Shown here piece after piece: positions 31,109-41,755 of a stretch of 64,000 nucleotides of DNA (position 1 is its first letter; each line of letters begins with the position of its first letter). The position numbers were made by a program, and so were the translations under genes. A model generated the notes under the pieces. The model saw only the letters and a program-made list of their open reading frames with translations. It had not been told where the DNA came from and searched no databases. Source of the stretch: an uncultured Pelagibacteraceae bacterium (lineage in GTDB: Bacteria > Pseudomonadota > Alphaproteobacteria > Pelagibacterales > Pelagibacteraceae); assembly GCA_902544135.1 (NCBI GenBank), contig CACCBF010000003.1:1-64000 (forward strand), given 5' to 3'.

Positions 31109-32225
31109 AATAGAATCATTTCAAAAACTTTATTACAGATGGTGGAAAAATATTGATAAGTTTATACTTGCATTAATAATTTTGTTATTCTTGGTAGGCT
31201 TATTTTTCTCTTTAGTATCAACATCATTAATCGCATCTGATAAGTTAAATACAAACGATTATCTCTTTTTTTTTAAACATTTAATTTTTTTGTCTATTGG
31301 AGTTTTTTTTATTTTTATTTTCTCATCTATGAGTCAAGAAAACCTTTTTAAAATTTCTATAATTTGTTTTGCTGTATCTGTAGTTCTTTTAATATTAGTT
31401 CCCTTAATTGGAGTTGAAGTCAAAGGATCTAAGAGATGGATTGATTTATATTTAATACCAAGATTTCAGCCAATTGAATTAGTCAAACCTTTTTTTATTG
31501 TTTTCTTGAGCATACTTTTAAGTAGTCAAAAGCACATTAATATTTATCTAAAATATTCCCTTTCTTTTTTTGCAACCCTAGGAGTTGTATTTTTTCTTGT
31601 TTTACAACCAGATATTGGCCAAACTCTATTAATTCTCTTTGCATGGTCAATATTAATTTTTATTTCTGGAATAAATTTAATCTTTTTAATAACTCTTTTT
31701 TTTATATTAATTTTATCTTTCTCATACTTAGTGTTATTTGTTCCCAAATTTGCTTATATTAAAAGTAGAATAATTTCACTTTTTGACTCGGATACTGGAA
31801 CACATAATTTTCAATCTGATAAAGCGATAGAGTCAATAGTAAGTGGAGGCTTTTTTGGCAAAGGTATTGGAGAGGGAACTTTAAAGAATAGAGTGCCTGA
31901 AGCACACACAGATTATATTATTTCTGTTATTTCGGAAGAATTTGGAATTGTTGCCATAATTTTAATTTTATTTTTGTTTTTAGTTTTTATTCATACAATT
32001 TTTAAAAAAGTAAATTTAGAAAACAATGATAGATCAAAACTAATTTTAGTGGGGTGTATAAGTTTAATTTTGATGCAAGTGATGATACATGTTGGGGTAA
32101 ATATAAGATTATTTCCTACAACAGGAATGACACTCCCTTTTATAAGCTATGGCGGTTCCTCTATAGTAGGAATGTCTATTATTTCAGGGATAATCCTTAA
32201 TTTGACAAAAAGAAAAATTGATTGA
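31101..32225 (+). CDS. ftsW: Lipid II polymerase FtsW (SEDS family)
   Basis: KGSKRWIDL, FQPIELVKPFF, PEAHTDYIISVISEEFG, MTLPFISYGGSS. Confidence 0.97.
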   Translation: MIKIESFQKLYYRWWKNIDKFILALIILLFLVGLFFSLVSTSLIASDKLNTNDYLFFFKHLIFLSIGVFFIFIFSSMSQENLFKISIICFAVSVVLLILVPLIGVEVKGSKRWIDLYLIPRFQPIELVKPFFIVFLSILLSSQKHINIYLKYSLSFFATLGVVFFLVLQPDIGQTLLILFAWSILIFISGINLIFLITLFFILILSFSYLVLFVPKFAYIKSRIISLFDSDTGTHNFQSDKAIESIVSGGFFGKGIGEGTLKNRVPEAHTDYIISVISEEFGIVAIILILFLFLVFIHTIFKKVNLENNDRSKLILVGCISLILMQVMIHVGVNIRLFPTTGMTLPFISYGGSSIVGMSIISGIILNLTKRKID

Positions 32226-33288
32226 AGTGAAAAAAAAAATTTTAATTTCTACAGGCGGCTCAGGAGGTCATGTAATACCCGCAACTATTCTATATGAACA
32301 TCTTTATGAAAAAAATGATATTATAATTTCAACAGATAATAGAGGATTTAAATATTTAGACAAAAAAATTTATAAAATATTCTTAATTGATACTCCAAAG
32401 TTGAATTTATTATTATTGCCTCTTAATTTTTTTAAGATTTTATTTTTGACTATAAAATCCATTTTTTTTCTTAAAAAAGAAAAAATAAACTTATTATTTT
32501 CAACTGGAGGATATATGTCATTACCACTAATTTTAGCTGGAAAATTTTTAAATTTGAAAATTTATCTACTTGAGCCTAATTTAGTATTAGGAAAAGCCAA
32601 TAAATTTTTTTTAAGCTCATGCAAGAAAATTTTTTGCTATACAAAACAAATAAAAAATTTTCCTGAAAAATATACAAATAAAAAAGTGATTACATATCCA
32701 CTTGTAAGAAATGAATTCTACAAAACAAAGACTCGTAAAATTAATAACGATAAATTTCGTTTATTAATTGTTGGAGGGAGCCAAGGAGCAAGTATTTTTG
32801 ATAAAAACCTAAAAAAATCAATTCTGAATATATCAAAAAAATTTTCTATAAAAGTTATTCAGCAAACACATCTAAATAATATTTTTTCGCTCAAAGAGTT
32901 CTATTCTAAAAACAATGTCGAGAATGACATTTTCAATTATGATAAAAATTTTATAGATAAAGTTTCTGGCACTGATCTTTGTATTACAAGAGCAGGAGCA
33001 ACAACATTAGCTGAATTATCAATTCTTAATGTGCCATTTATAGCAGTACCATTGCCAAATTCTAAAGACAACCATCAATTTGAAAATGCAAAATTTTATT
33101 TAAAAAATAATGCCTGTTGGATTTTAGACCAAAATCTTTTTGAGGAAAAAATAGAGCGATTGATAGAAGAAATTTTATCTAATAAATCAAATATTAATGA
33201 AAAAATGCAAAATTTAAGTAATTTAAATTTTCAAAATACTTGGTTAAATGTTAATCAAAAAATAGTAAATATTTTAGATGAAAATTGA
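32218..33288 (+). CDS. murG: UDP-GlcNAc:undecaprenyl-PP-MurNAc-pentapeptide GlcNAc transferase
   Basis: STGGSGGHVIPA, LIVGGSQGASIF, CITRAGATTLAEL, PLPNSKDNHQFENA. Confidence 0.97.
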   Translation: MIEVKKKILISTGGSGGHVIPATILYEHLYEKNDIIISTDNRGFKYLDKKIYKIFLIDTPKLNLLLLPLNFFKILFLTIKSIFFLKKEKINLLFSTGGYMSLPLILAGKFLNLKIYLLEPNLVLGKANKFFLSSCKKIFCYTKQIKNFPEKYTNKKVITYPLVRNEFYKTKTRKINNDKFRLLIVGGSQGASIFDKNLKKSILNISKKFSIKVIQQTHLNNIFSLKEFYSKNNVENDIFNYDKNFIDKVSGTDLCITRAGATTLAELSILNVPFIAVPLPNSKDNHQFENAKFYLKNNACWILDQNLFEEKIERLIEEILSNKSNINEKMQNLSNLNFQNTWLNVNQKIVNILDEN

Positions 33289-34675
33289 GCTTGCAAAAAA
33301 CGAAATCATTCACTTCATTGGAATAGGTGGAATTGGTATGAGTGGTTTATCTCTTATTATGAAAAGAAAAGAATTTAAAGTTCAAGGAAGTGATATAACT
33401 TTAAACAAAAATATAGAGAGATTAAAAAAAGAAAAAATTAAAATATTTATAGGTCATAAAAAAAAACACATAAAAAACGCTACAATCGTAGTTGTTTCCT
33501 CAGCTATTAAAAAAAATAATCCAGAATTACTTGAAGCAAAAAGAAAAAAATTACCAATAATTAAGAGAGGGAGAATGTTGGCACATATTGTTTCTTTAAC
33601 AAAAAATATAGTAGTAGCTGGATCTCATGGTAAAACCACAACCACTTCACTTGTAGCTTCAATTTTTCAAAAAACTAAGTTAGATCCAACAATAATTAAT
33701 GGTGGTGTGATTAACTCACTAAAAAGTTCGGCAAAATTAGGTAAGAGTGATTGGTCAATTTTAGAAGCTGACGAATCAGACGGAAGTTTTGTACATATTC
33801 CACCTACATATTCAATTATAACCAACATAGACAGAGAACATATGGATTTTTATAAAACCATGGATGACTTAAAAGAATGTTTCAGTGAATTTGTTAACAA
33901 AATTCCCTCATTTGGAAAATCTTTTATTTGTATCGATGATAAAATCAATAAAGAACTAATCAAAAATATTAAAAACAAAAATTTTTATACTTACGGCAAG
34001 AATATAAAATCAAATTTTTTGATAAAAAATATAATTCAAAAAAAAGAAATGACCCAATTTGATTTAATAGTAAATCTACCAAACAAAAAAAAACAAATAA
34101 TTAAAAATATCAAAATTCCACTTATCGGTATCCATAATATAAGAAATTCTGTAGCAGCTGCAGCTGTAGCACTAACGGTTGGTATTACAATTAATGATAT
34201 CAAAGATGGTTTATTAAAATTCAATGGTGTTCAAAGAAGATTTAATAAAATATTTTCATTTAATGGTGTAGATTTTTATGATGATTATGCACATCATCCA
34301 ACTGAAATCCAAATGACTCTAGATGGAGTTAAAAAAGTTTATAAAGATTATGAAAAAGTTTGTGTATTTCAACCTCATCGAATTTCAAGATTAAAAGACC
34401 TTCGTAAAGAATTTTCATTTTCATTTCAAAATGCAGATATAGTTATCTTGTGTCCTGTCTACTTAGCAGGGGAAAAAATTAAATTAGGCTTCAGTTATTT
34501 GAAATTTGCAAAAGAGATTATAAAAAATTCCAAAGTTAAACTATTTTTAATAAAAGATAGTTTCCAATTGGCAAAATTTATCAAAAAAAATATTTATGGA
34601 AAAAAAATAGTAATTGGTATGGGTGCTGGAACTATTTCAAATTGGATGAGAAAACTTCCAGAGTTGATGAAATGA
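33278..34675 (+). CDS. murC: UDP-N-acetylmuramate--L-alanine ligase
   Basis: HFIGIGGIGMSGLS, VAGSHGKTTTTSL, DDYAHHPTEI. Confidence 0.97.
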   Translation: MKIELAKNEIIHFIGIGGIGMSGLSLIMKRKEFKVQGSDITLNKNIERLKKEKIKIFIGHKKKHIKNATIVVVSSAIKKNNPELLEAKRKKLPIIKRGRMLAHIVSLTKNIVVAGSHGKTTTTSLVASIFQKTKLDPTIINGGVINSLKSSAKLGKSDWSILEADESDGSFVHIPPTYSIITNIDREHMDFYKTMDDLKECFSEFVNKIPSFGKSFICIDDKINKELIKNIKNKNFYTYGKNIKSNFLIKNIIQKKEMTQFDLIVNLPNKKKQIIKNIKIPLIGIHNIRNSVAAAAVALTVGITINDIKDGLLKFNGVQRRFNKIFSFNGVDFYDDYAHHPTEIQMTLDGVKKVYKDYEKVCVFQPHRISRLKDLRKEFSFSFQNADIVILCPVYLAGEKIKLGFSYLKFAKEIIKNSKVKLFLIKDSFQLAKFIKKNIYGKKIVIGMGAGTISNWMRKLPELMK

Positions 34676-35580
34676 AAATAAATCAACTTAAAAGATTACT
34701 CAATGATTTTGATGAAAATATATATTTTGAATATGATCTAAAAAAAAAAAATTGGTTTAATATAGGTGGCAAATCCAAAGTATTTTTTCAAGCAAATAAT
34801 CTGAATCAGCTAATAAATTTCCTTAAAATTCTTAATAACCAAGAAAGAATCTTTATACTTGGTGCTGGTTCAAATATTTTGATAACAGACAATTTATTTG
34901 ACGGGGTAGTCATTAAATTAGGTAAAAATTTTAGCAATATTACATTACATAGTGAGGATATTATAATTGCAGGTAGCGCTGTACTAGATAAAAGTTTGTC
35001 AAATTTTGCTTTTAAAAATCATTTGAGTGGCTTCGAATTTCTATCGTGTATACCAGGCACAGTTGGTGGCGGCATATCAATGAACGCTGGTTGTTTCGAC
35101 AAAGAGTTTAAAGATATATTGGTCTCTGTTCAGGTAATTGACAAATTTGGCAAAGTACTAACAATACCTTCAAAGGAAATAAAATTTGAGTACAGAAAAA
35201 ACAATATTCCTGAAGATTATATTTTTTTGAGTGCTTCTTTTAGAGGTATTAAGTCTAATCAAAAGAAAATTGAGGCTACAACAAATAAATTAAAATCTAA
35301 AAAAGAAAAAAATCAACCTACTAGAATCAAAACAAGTGGAAGCACATTCAAAAATCCAATATCTCAAACTGATAAAAAAGTTTGGCAGCTTATTAAAGAC
35401 TCAGTACCGCTTAATCAATCATTTGGTGATGCTTGTATTTCGGAAAAACATTGTAACTTTTTTGTAAATAAAGGAAATGCAAAGTTTGAGGATATGAAGA
35501 AATTGATAGATTACGTATCTGAAAAAGTTTTAAAAAAAACTGGAATTAGTTTAGAAAAAGAAATTAAAATATTGGAGTAA
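34672..35580 (+). CDS. murB: UDP-N-acetylenolpyruvoylglucosamine reductase
   Basis: NWFNIGGKSKVF, LGAGSNILITD, IPGTVGGGISMNAGCF, SGSTFKNP. ATG at 34672 overlaps the murC stop. Confidence 0.96.
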   Translation: MKINQLKRLLNDFDENIYFEYDLKKKNWFNIGGKSKVFFQANNLNQLINFLKILNNQERIFILGAGSNILITDNLFDGVVIKLGKNFSNITLHSEDIIIAGSAVLDKSLSNFAFKNHLSGFEFLSCIPGTVGGGISMNAGCFDKEFKDILVSVQVIDKFGKVLTIPSKEIKFEYRKNNIPEDYIFLSASFRGIKSNQKKIEATTNKLKSKKEKNQPTRIKTSGSTFKNPISQTDKKVWQLIKDSVPLNQSFGDACISEKHCNFFVNKGNAKFEDMKKLIDYVSEKVLKKTGISLEKEIKILE

Positions 35581-35581
35581 T

Positions 35582-36496
35582 TTGAAAAAAAAGATACTAA
35601 TAATTTCAGGTGGTATTTCGAAAGAAAGAGTAATTAGTCTTGATACTGGAAGGCAAGTAGCAAAGGAACTGAAAAAAAATAATTATCAAGTAAAAATTTC
35701 TGAACCAAATTACCAACTTTTTAAAACAATTAAATCTTTTAAACCAAAAATTATTTTTAATGCATTGCATGGTCAATTTGGTGAGGATGGCTATATACAG
35801 ACAATTTTAGAAAGTTTCAGGATACCCTATACTCACTCAGGAGTTATTTCATCTGCTTTAGCAATGAATAAAGAGATATCTAAAAAAATTTTTAAAAAAA
35901 ATAATATACTAACACCAAAACATTTTTGTTATTCATTTAATTTATCTAAAACTAATTTAATAAAAAAAATCGATAGAAAAATAAAATTTCCTGCTGTTAT
36001 CAAGCCAATTAATGAGGGGTCGAGCGTCAATGTTTTTATATGCAATAAATCAAATATTTATAAAAAATTGAATTTATTAAGAGAATATAAAAAAATTATT
36101 ATTGAGGAATTTATCCCTGGTCGAGAAATTCAAGCAGCTATAATTGGATCAAATAAGTTAGGAGCTATCGAATTAAAACCAAAGAGAAAATTTTATGACT
36201 ATCAAGCTAAATATAACCCGAAGGCAAAAACTAAACACATAATACCTGTAGATCTAACTAAGAAAAAATATAATCAATTAATGAATATAGCTCTAACAGC
36301 TCATAAGACATTGAATTGTAGTGGTGTTACAAGGTCAGATTTTAAATTTTTTAAAAATAAATTTTATCTCTTGGAAATTAATACTCAGCCGGGGATGACA
36401 AAACTTTCCTTAGTACCCGAAATAGCTGCATTTAAAAAAATCAGTTTTATAAAATTAATTGAGTTAATTTTAAAAAATGCAATTAAGATTAAATAA
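35582..36496 (+). CDS. ddl: D-alanine--D-alanine ligase
   Basis: NALHGQFGEDGYIQ, KPINEGSSVNV, EINTQPGMTKLSL; TTG start. Confidence 0.96.
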   Translation: MKKKILIISGGISKERVISLDTGRQVAKELKKNNYQVKISEPNYQLFKTIKSFKPKIIFNALHGQFGEDGYIQTILESFRIPYTHSGVISSALAMNKEISKKIFKKNNILTPKHFCYSFNLSKTNLIKKIDRKIKFPAVIKPINEGSSVNVFICNKSNIYKKLNLLREYKKIIIEEFIPGREIQAAIIGSNKLGAIELKPKRKFYDYQAKYNPKAKTKHIIPVDLTKKKYNQLMNIALTAHKTLNCSGVTRSDFKFFKNKFYLLEINTQPGMTKLSLVPEIAAFKKISFIKLIELILKNAIKIK

Positions 36497-37151
36497 AAAA
36501 ATACTTTTTTATATCTTTTTAATTATTTTTTTAAGCACCTTAAATAATAAGTTTTTTTCAGAAATTAAGTTAAAGAGTATAGATAAGATTATGATAAAAG
36601 GATTAGAGGAAAAAGAAAAGCAAGAACTATTGAATAATTTTAAATTACTTAATTTAAAAAACATTCTTTTTTTAAATAAGTTCGAACTTATAAAAAAGTT
36701 AGAAGCAAATGAGTTAATTGAAGATTATACAGTATTTAAGAAGTATCCTTCAACATTAGAAATTAGAATTAATAAAACAAAATTTTTAGCCAATGTGTTT
36801 AAAGATGGAAATTTTTTTGTATTAGGTTCAAACGGTAAATTAATTCAGACTGTTGATAAGAATAATAGTCTACCAAATATCTTTGGTTATTATAACAAAG
36901 ATTCTTTTTTTAATTTGCTAAGATCTATTAAAAAATCCGATTTTGAATTATCTGAAATTAAAAATTTATATTTTTTTAAATCAAGTAGATGGGATATAGA
37001 AACTAATGATAATATGATTATCAAACTACCCAAAAAAAATTTAGGAGCATCATTAAACTTAGCTTCAGATTTAATTAGCAATAACAAAATAAAAGATATT
37101 AAGATTTTAGATCTTCGTCAAGACAGACAGGTTATAATTAATGAAAAATAA
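36477..37151 (+). CDS. ftsQ: FtsQ-like division protein (POTRA)
   Basis: N-terminal TM, POTRA-like region, FKKYPSTLEIRI; position between ddl and the ftsA slot. Confidence 0.85.
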   Translation: MQLRLNKKILFYIFLIIFLSTLNNKFFSEIKLKSIDKIMIKGLEEKEKQELLNNFKLLNLKNILFLNKFELIKKLEANELIEDYTVFKKYPSTLEIRINKTKFLANVFKDGNFFVLGSNGKLIQTVDKNNSLPNIFGYYNKDSFFNLLRSIKKSDFELSEIKNLYFFKSSRWDIETNDNMIIKLPKKNLGASLNLASDLISNNKIKDIKILDLRQDRQVIINEK

Positions 37152-37845
37152 TTCTAACTTTGAAGTTTTTTTATTTTTTAGCCCAAAAAAAATTATATTA
37201 TCTGTAAACCGTAAAACGGATTTTGAATTAATATTTAAAGATGAATTTCTTTTTGAAAATAATTCTACTCAACTAAACTTTGATCAATTAGAATCTTTTC
37301 TTAATGAAAATATTTTTAAAATTGAAAAAATTTTGGAAAATTTCATCGAAAAAATAAATATTATAATTGAAACAAAAGATTTTTTTAATTTGCAAATTTC
37401 TATGAAAAAACATAATTATAATGGAAATATTAATCCTGGTATAATTCTATACTTAATAAAAAGTGCCAAATATCAATGTGAAAAAACTATTCAGAACTTC
37501 AGGATAATTCATATTTTAATTGATAATTATCTTATTGATAATGTTAATTTTACAGAGTTACCACTTAATAAAAAATGTAAGAATTTTTCGCTGGATATAA
37601 GTTTTATTTGTCTGCCTGATGAATTAATTAAACATGTTGAAAAAAAATTAAAAAAATTTCAAATTTCTGTAAATCAAATATTAAGTGCAAGTTATATTGA
37701 TAAATTTGTAAGTGATAGGGATATTAATTTTTTCAAGATGACTAGTAAAATTATTGAAGGGCATAATAAAAATGAGGTGAAATTAGTTAATAAAACATCA
37801 AAAAATAAAGGTTTTTTTGAAAAATTTTTTGATCTATTTGGTTAA
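37141..37845 (+). CDS. Truncated FtsA-like protein (domain 1A/1C half plus amphipathic C-terminus; no ATPase half)
   Basis: 234 aa in the canonical ftsA slot. KHVEKKLKKFQISVNQILSASYIDKF resembles FtsA ...KAVERCGLKVDQLIFAGLASSYSVL; 'IKSAKYQCEKTIQNFRIIHILIDNYLID' resembles FtsA 'VHTAKSVRVRDEHRVLHVIPQEYAID'; ends NKGFFEKFFDLFG. Confidence 0.65.
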   Translation: MKNNSNFEVFLFFSPKKIILSVNRKTDFELIFKDEFLFENNSTQLNFDQLESFLNENIFKIEKILENFIEKINIIIETKDFFNLQISMKKHNYNGNINPGIILYLIKSAKYQCEKTIQNFRIIHILIDNYLIDNVNFTELPLNKKCKNFSLDISFICLPDELIKHVEKKLKKFQISVNQILSASYIDKFVSDRDINFFKMTSKIIEGHNKNEVKLVNKTSKNKGFFEKFFDLFG

Positions 37846-37907
37846 TCGTATTTTATAGTAACATTTGTTGTATTTAAATTAATTCATCTGGATAATAAAA
37901 GTCATTA

Positions 37908-38828
37908 GTGAATTTACTTACTCAAAAAACTGTTAAAAGCCCTGTAAATTTTAGTGGTATTGGTTTACATAGTGGAAAAATATCAAATATCTCTTTAAAA
38001 CCATCTGAACCAAATTCAGGAATAATATTTAAAAGAACTGATTTAAAAATTAATAATTTAGTTCTTCCAAACTTTTCTAATGTCAATAACACTGTTCTCA
38101 ATACTACTATTTCTAATGAATATGGTGTTAAAGTTTCTACTATAGAACATTTAATGGGAGCCTTATTTGGCCTAGGTATTGATAATGTTTTAATAGAGAT
38201 TGATAGTGAAGAAGTGCCAATTTTAGATGGATCAGCAAAAAAATTTATAGAAAAGATAATGTTGTCTGGGCTAGAAAAAAGTGAGGCACCTATCAAGATT
38301 ATTAAAATTAATAAAAAAGTAATTTATAGAGATAATGAAAAATTTATATCAATTGAGCCATCTAAATTAAGCTTAGAAATTGATTTTGAATTGAAATATA
38401 AAAATCCAATTATTGGGAATCAAAAAAATAAAATTAATATTTATGAAGATGATTTAAATGACATTTTTAATTCGAGAACTTTTTGTTTATTTGAAGATGT
38501 AGAAAAAATTAGAGAAAACGGCCTGGCAAAAGGTGGTAGTTTAGATAATGCCGTTGTTGTTAAAGGCAACAAAGTTTTAAATAAAGATGGCCTGAGAAAT
38601 TCTTTGGAGTTTGTTAACCATAAGATCCTCGATTGTGTGGGAGATCTATATACATCTGGTTATAGAATGGTAGCAAGCGTAAAATGTTCTCAAGGTGGAC
38701 ATTTTATGACTAATCAACTACTTAAAAAAGTATTTGAAAATAAAGATAATTTTTCAATAATTGAAATTCAAGAGAGAAATCTTCCACATTCACTAATAAA
38801 TAAAAGATTATTTAGATCTATAGCTTAA
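37908..38828 (+). CDS. lpxC: UDP-3-O-acyl-N-acetylglucosamine deacetylase
   Basis: GTG start; FSGIGLHSGK, TIEHLMGALFGLGIDN, ILDGSAKKF, FVNHKILDCVGDLY. Confidence 0.97.
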   Translation: MNLLTQKTVKSPVNFSGIGLHSGKISNISLKPSEPNSGIIFKRTDLKINNLVLPNFSNVNNTVLNTTISNEYGVKVSTIEHLMGALFGLGIDNVLIEIDSEEVPILDGSAKKFIEKIMLSGLEKSEAPIKIIKINKKVIYRDNEKFISIEPSKLSLEIDFELKYKNPIIGNQKNKINIYEDDLNDIFNSRTFCLFEDVEKIRENGLAKGGSLDNAVVVKGNKVLNKDGLRNSLEFVNHKILDCVGDLYTSGYRMVASVKCSQGGHFMTNQLLKKVFENKDNFSIIEIQERNLPHSLINKRLFRSIA

Positions 38829-38874
38829 ATATATTGTTCTTTAAAATTAATGTTTTAAATTATATAAAAGCTTA

Positions 38875-39723
38875 ATGTTAATTTTTAGGGCTCTTTATTT
38901 TTTATTATTTTTTTTTATTCTAGTCTCTTGTTCTAAAAATAATATTGAAAATTCAGTAATTAAAGAAAAAAGTTTAGAGCTTCAAGTTTTAGAAGCGTAT
39001 GACATTGGTAAAGATGCACTTGAAAGCGGCGATGTTTTATATGCAGCCAAAAAATTTAATGAAGTTGAAACACTTTTTCCACAATCTGATTGGGCTCCTA
39101 AATCTGCCTTAATGGCAGCTTACTCATATTATGCCCAAGATTATTATAGTGATTCTATTGCTGAATTAGAAAGGTTTATAAAAGTTTATCCTTATCATAA
39201 AAATGTTTCATACGCACATTACCTAATGGGTATATGTTACTTTGAGCAAATAGTTGATGAAAAAAAAGATTTACAATCAATTAAGAATGCAAAAATAAAA
39301 TTTGATTATGTTTTAAAAGAATATGCAAATACAGAATATGCTCTAGACGCAGAATTCAAAATAAGTTTGATTAATGACATCTTAGCATCTAAAGAAATGT
39401 ATATTGGTAGATATTATTTTGAGAAAAAAAAATGGATATCAGCGATCAACCGCTTTAGGACCGTAGTAGATGATTATGATACAACAATCTATACTGCTGA
39501 AGCACTACATAGATTAGTAGAGGTTCATTATACAATAGGCCTAATTGATGAAGCAGAAAAATATGCACAACTTCTCGGCTATAATTATGGCTCATCCCAA
39601 TGGTATCAAAATACCTACAGTTTGTTTGATAAAAATTATAAAATAAAAAAAAAAAAAAGGTTTAAAGAAATAAAAAAAAAGAACAAAAAAATATTAAAAA
39701 AATTTAGAACTCTTTTTGAGTAA
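38875..39723 (+). CDS. bamD: Outer membrane assembly lipoprotein BamD
   Basis: Lipobox LVSC, TPR-like AAKKFNEVETLFPQSDWAPKSALMAAYSYY. Confidence 0.9.
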   Translation: MLIFRALYFLLFFFILVSCSKNNIENSVIKEKSLELQVLEAYDIGKDALESGDVLYAAKKFNEVETLFPQSDWAPKSALMAAYSYYAQDYYSDSIAELERFIKVYPYHKNVSYAHYLMGICYFEQIVDEKKDLQSIKNAKIKFDYVLKEYANTEYALDAEFKISLINDILASKEMYIGRYYFEKKKWISAINRFRTVVDDYDTTIYTAEALHRLVEVHYTIGLIDEAEKYAQLLGYNYGSSQWYQNTYSLFDKNYKIKKKKRFKEIKKKNKKILKKFRTLFE

Positions 39724-39724
39724 A

Positions 39725-41755
39725 ATGACAAGAAAAAAAATTGAAAAGGAGTATAATGAAAAGATAAAGAAACTGACCAAACTAAATAGGTTTTATTTTG
39801 AAAAAAATAATCCAAAAGTTGATGACAGAGAATATGACACTTTAAAAAAAGATATTTTAAATCTTGAGAGTAGATATTCTTATCTTAGAAGCAAAAATTC
39901 ACCCTCCGTAATTGTAGGATACAAACCCTCAAAAAATTTCAGGAAAGTATCACACAGAGTGCCTATGCTTTCACTTGCTAACGCTTTTGATCAAGATGAT
40001 TTGAATAATTTTGAAAAAAAAATTATGAATTATCTAAATCAAACTAATCGTTTAGAAGTTGAGTATAGCGCAGAACCAAAAATTGATGGAATTTCCGCCT
40101 CTTTATCATACAAAAATGGAAATTTTATCACTGGTTTATCTAGAGGAGATGGTAAGGAGGGAGAGGACATAACTGAGAATTTAAAAACTATAAATGATAT
40201 CCCACAGAAGATTTTATCAAGGGATTTTCCAAGTGATATAGACATAAGAGGAGAAATATTTATTCAAAACAATGATTTTAAGAAATTGGCTGATAAGTTT
40301 GCTAATCCCAGAAATGCTGCATCTGGCTCTTTAAGACAAAAAAATTCACTTGAAACAAAAAAAATTCCACTAAAATTTATCGCTTACACTTTTGGTTATG
40401 AGAAAGGACTTAAAATTACTAAACAAAGCGAATTTTTGAAAAAGCTAAAAGAGTGGGGTTTTAAAACAAACCCTTTAAACAAAACTATTAAGGGTATTGA
40501 AAATTTAATGAAAAATTACTCAGAAATAGAAAACAAAAGAGGAAGCTTAGATTTTGATATAGATGGTATTGTTTATAAGATTAATGACTTTAAGCTACAA
40601 AAGAGACTTGGTTATATTACTAATTCACCCAGATGGGCCATTGCACATAAATTTTCTGCTAATAACGGAGTTTCAAAAATTGAAAATATAGAAATTCAAA
40701 TCGGTAGAACTGGAGCATTAACTCCAGTAGCTAAAATTAAACCAATTAATATTGGAGGAGTAGTAGTATCTAACGCAACATTACACAATGAGGAAGAAAT
40801 AATTCGAAAAGATATAAGAATAGGAGATACTGTCTTAATTGAAAGAGCTGGAGATGTAATACCACATGTTGTTTCAGTAGACTTGAAACTTAGGAATAAA
40901 GAGTCAAAAAAGTTTATATTTCCTTCAGAATGTCCTTCTTGTGGATCGAAAACAATTAAAGAATATAATTTCATCACAAAAAAGGAGGATGCAGTAAGAC
41001 GATGCACCAGTGAAGGTTTTGAATGTGAGAAAATTGCAATTGAAAAAATTAAGCATTTTGTGTCTAAAGAAGCATTTAACATAGATGGCTTTGGTAAAAA
41101 AATTGTTGAAAACTTCTGGAGATTAAATTTAGTTAAGTTACCACAGAGCATATTTACACTAGATTATTCTGTGATAGAAAAGTTAGATGGATGGGGGAAA
41201 CAATCTGTTTCTAATTTAAAATATTCAATAGACTCAAAAAAAACGATTCCTCTTGAGAGATTTATTTTTGCTTTGGGGATACGCCATATAGGTCTAGAGA
41301 ATGCAAAGTTAATTTCAAAACATTTATTATCAAAAAAAAATTTTATTTCATTAGCCGAGACACAAAAATTTAATGATTTAATCAATATAGATGGCATTGG
41401 TGAAACACAAATCAATTCAATAAAAAGTTTTTTTGCGAACAAAACAAACTTAAAAGTATTGAATGATTTAAGTAGATTAATAAAAGTTAAAGATGCAATA
41501 TCTGTAAAAAACAATGGTTTATTTAGTAATAAAACTTTTATGCTTACAGGAAAACTTGAAGGAATGAGTAGAGCAGAGGCGAAATCTTTAATTGAGGAAA
41601 ATTCAGGTTCAATTATCAGTAATGTATCAAAAAAATTAGATTATTTGATAATTGGTGAAAAACCAACAAAAAGAAAAATAGAAGCAGCAAAAGATTTGAA
41701 AATAAAAATATTATCTCAAGTGGAATGGCTAAAAATGTTTAATAAAACTAGCTAA
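39725..41755 (+). CDS. ligA: NAD-dependent DNA ligase
   Basis: AEPKIDGISASLSYKNG, RGEIF, GDTVLIERAGDVIPHV, Cys4 zinc finger, HhH and BRCT (LTGKLEGMSRAEAK). ATG at 39725 preferred over upstream TTG. Confidence 0.97.
   Translation: MTRKKIEKEYNEKIKKLTKLNRFYFEKNNPKVDDREYDTLKKDILNLESRYSYLRSKNSPSVIVGYKPSKNFRKVSHRVPMLSLANAFDQDDLNNFEKKIMNYLNQTNRLEVEYSAEPKIDGISASLSYKNGNFITGLSRGDGKEGEDITENLKTINDIPQKILSRDFPSDIDIRGEIFIQNNDFKKLADKFANPRNAASGSLRQKNSLETKKIPLKFIAYTFGYEKGLKITKQSEFLKKLKEWGFKTNPLNKTIKGIENLMKNYSEIENKRGSLDFDIDGIVYKINDFKLQKRLGYITNSPRWAIAHKFSANNGVSKIENIEIQIGRTGALTPVAKIKPINIGGVVVSNATLHNEEEIIRKDIRIGDTVLIERAGDVIPHVVSVDLKLRNKESKKFIFPSECPSCGSKTIKEYNFITKKEDAVRRCTSEGFECEKIAIEKIKHFVSKEAFNIDGFGKKIVENFWRLNLVKLPQSIFTLDYSVIEKLDGWGKQSVSNLKYSIDSKKTIPLERFIFALGIRHIGLENAKLISKHLLSKKNFISLAETQKFNDLINIDGIGETQINSIKSFFANKTNLKVLNDLSRLIKVKDAISVKNNGLFSNKTFMLTGKLEGMSRAEAKSLIEENSGSIISNVSKKLDYLIIGEKPTKRKIEAAKDLKIKILSQVEWLKMFNKTS

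Noticed and set aside
37141-37908. Frameshift or assembly error splitting a full ftsA
   Set aside because: The 234-aa frame ends with a plausible amphipathic tail and only 63 nt separate it from lpxC, too little to hold the missing ATPase half in any frame.
40696-41514. Minus-strand ORFs of 151 and 116 aa within ligA
   Set aside because: Antisense to conserved ligA domains; no recognizable motif.
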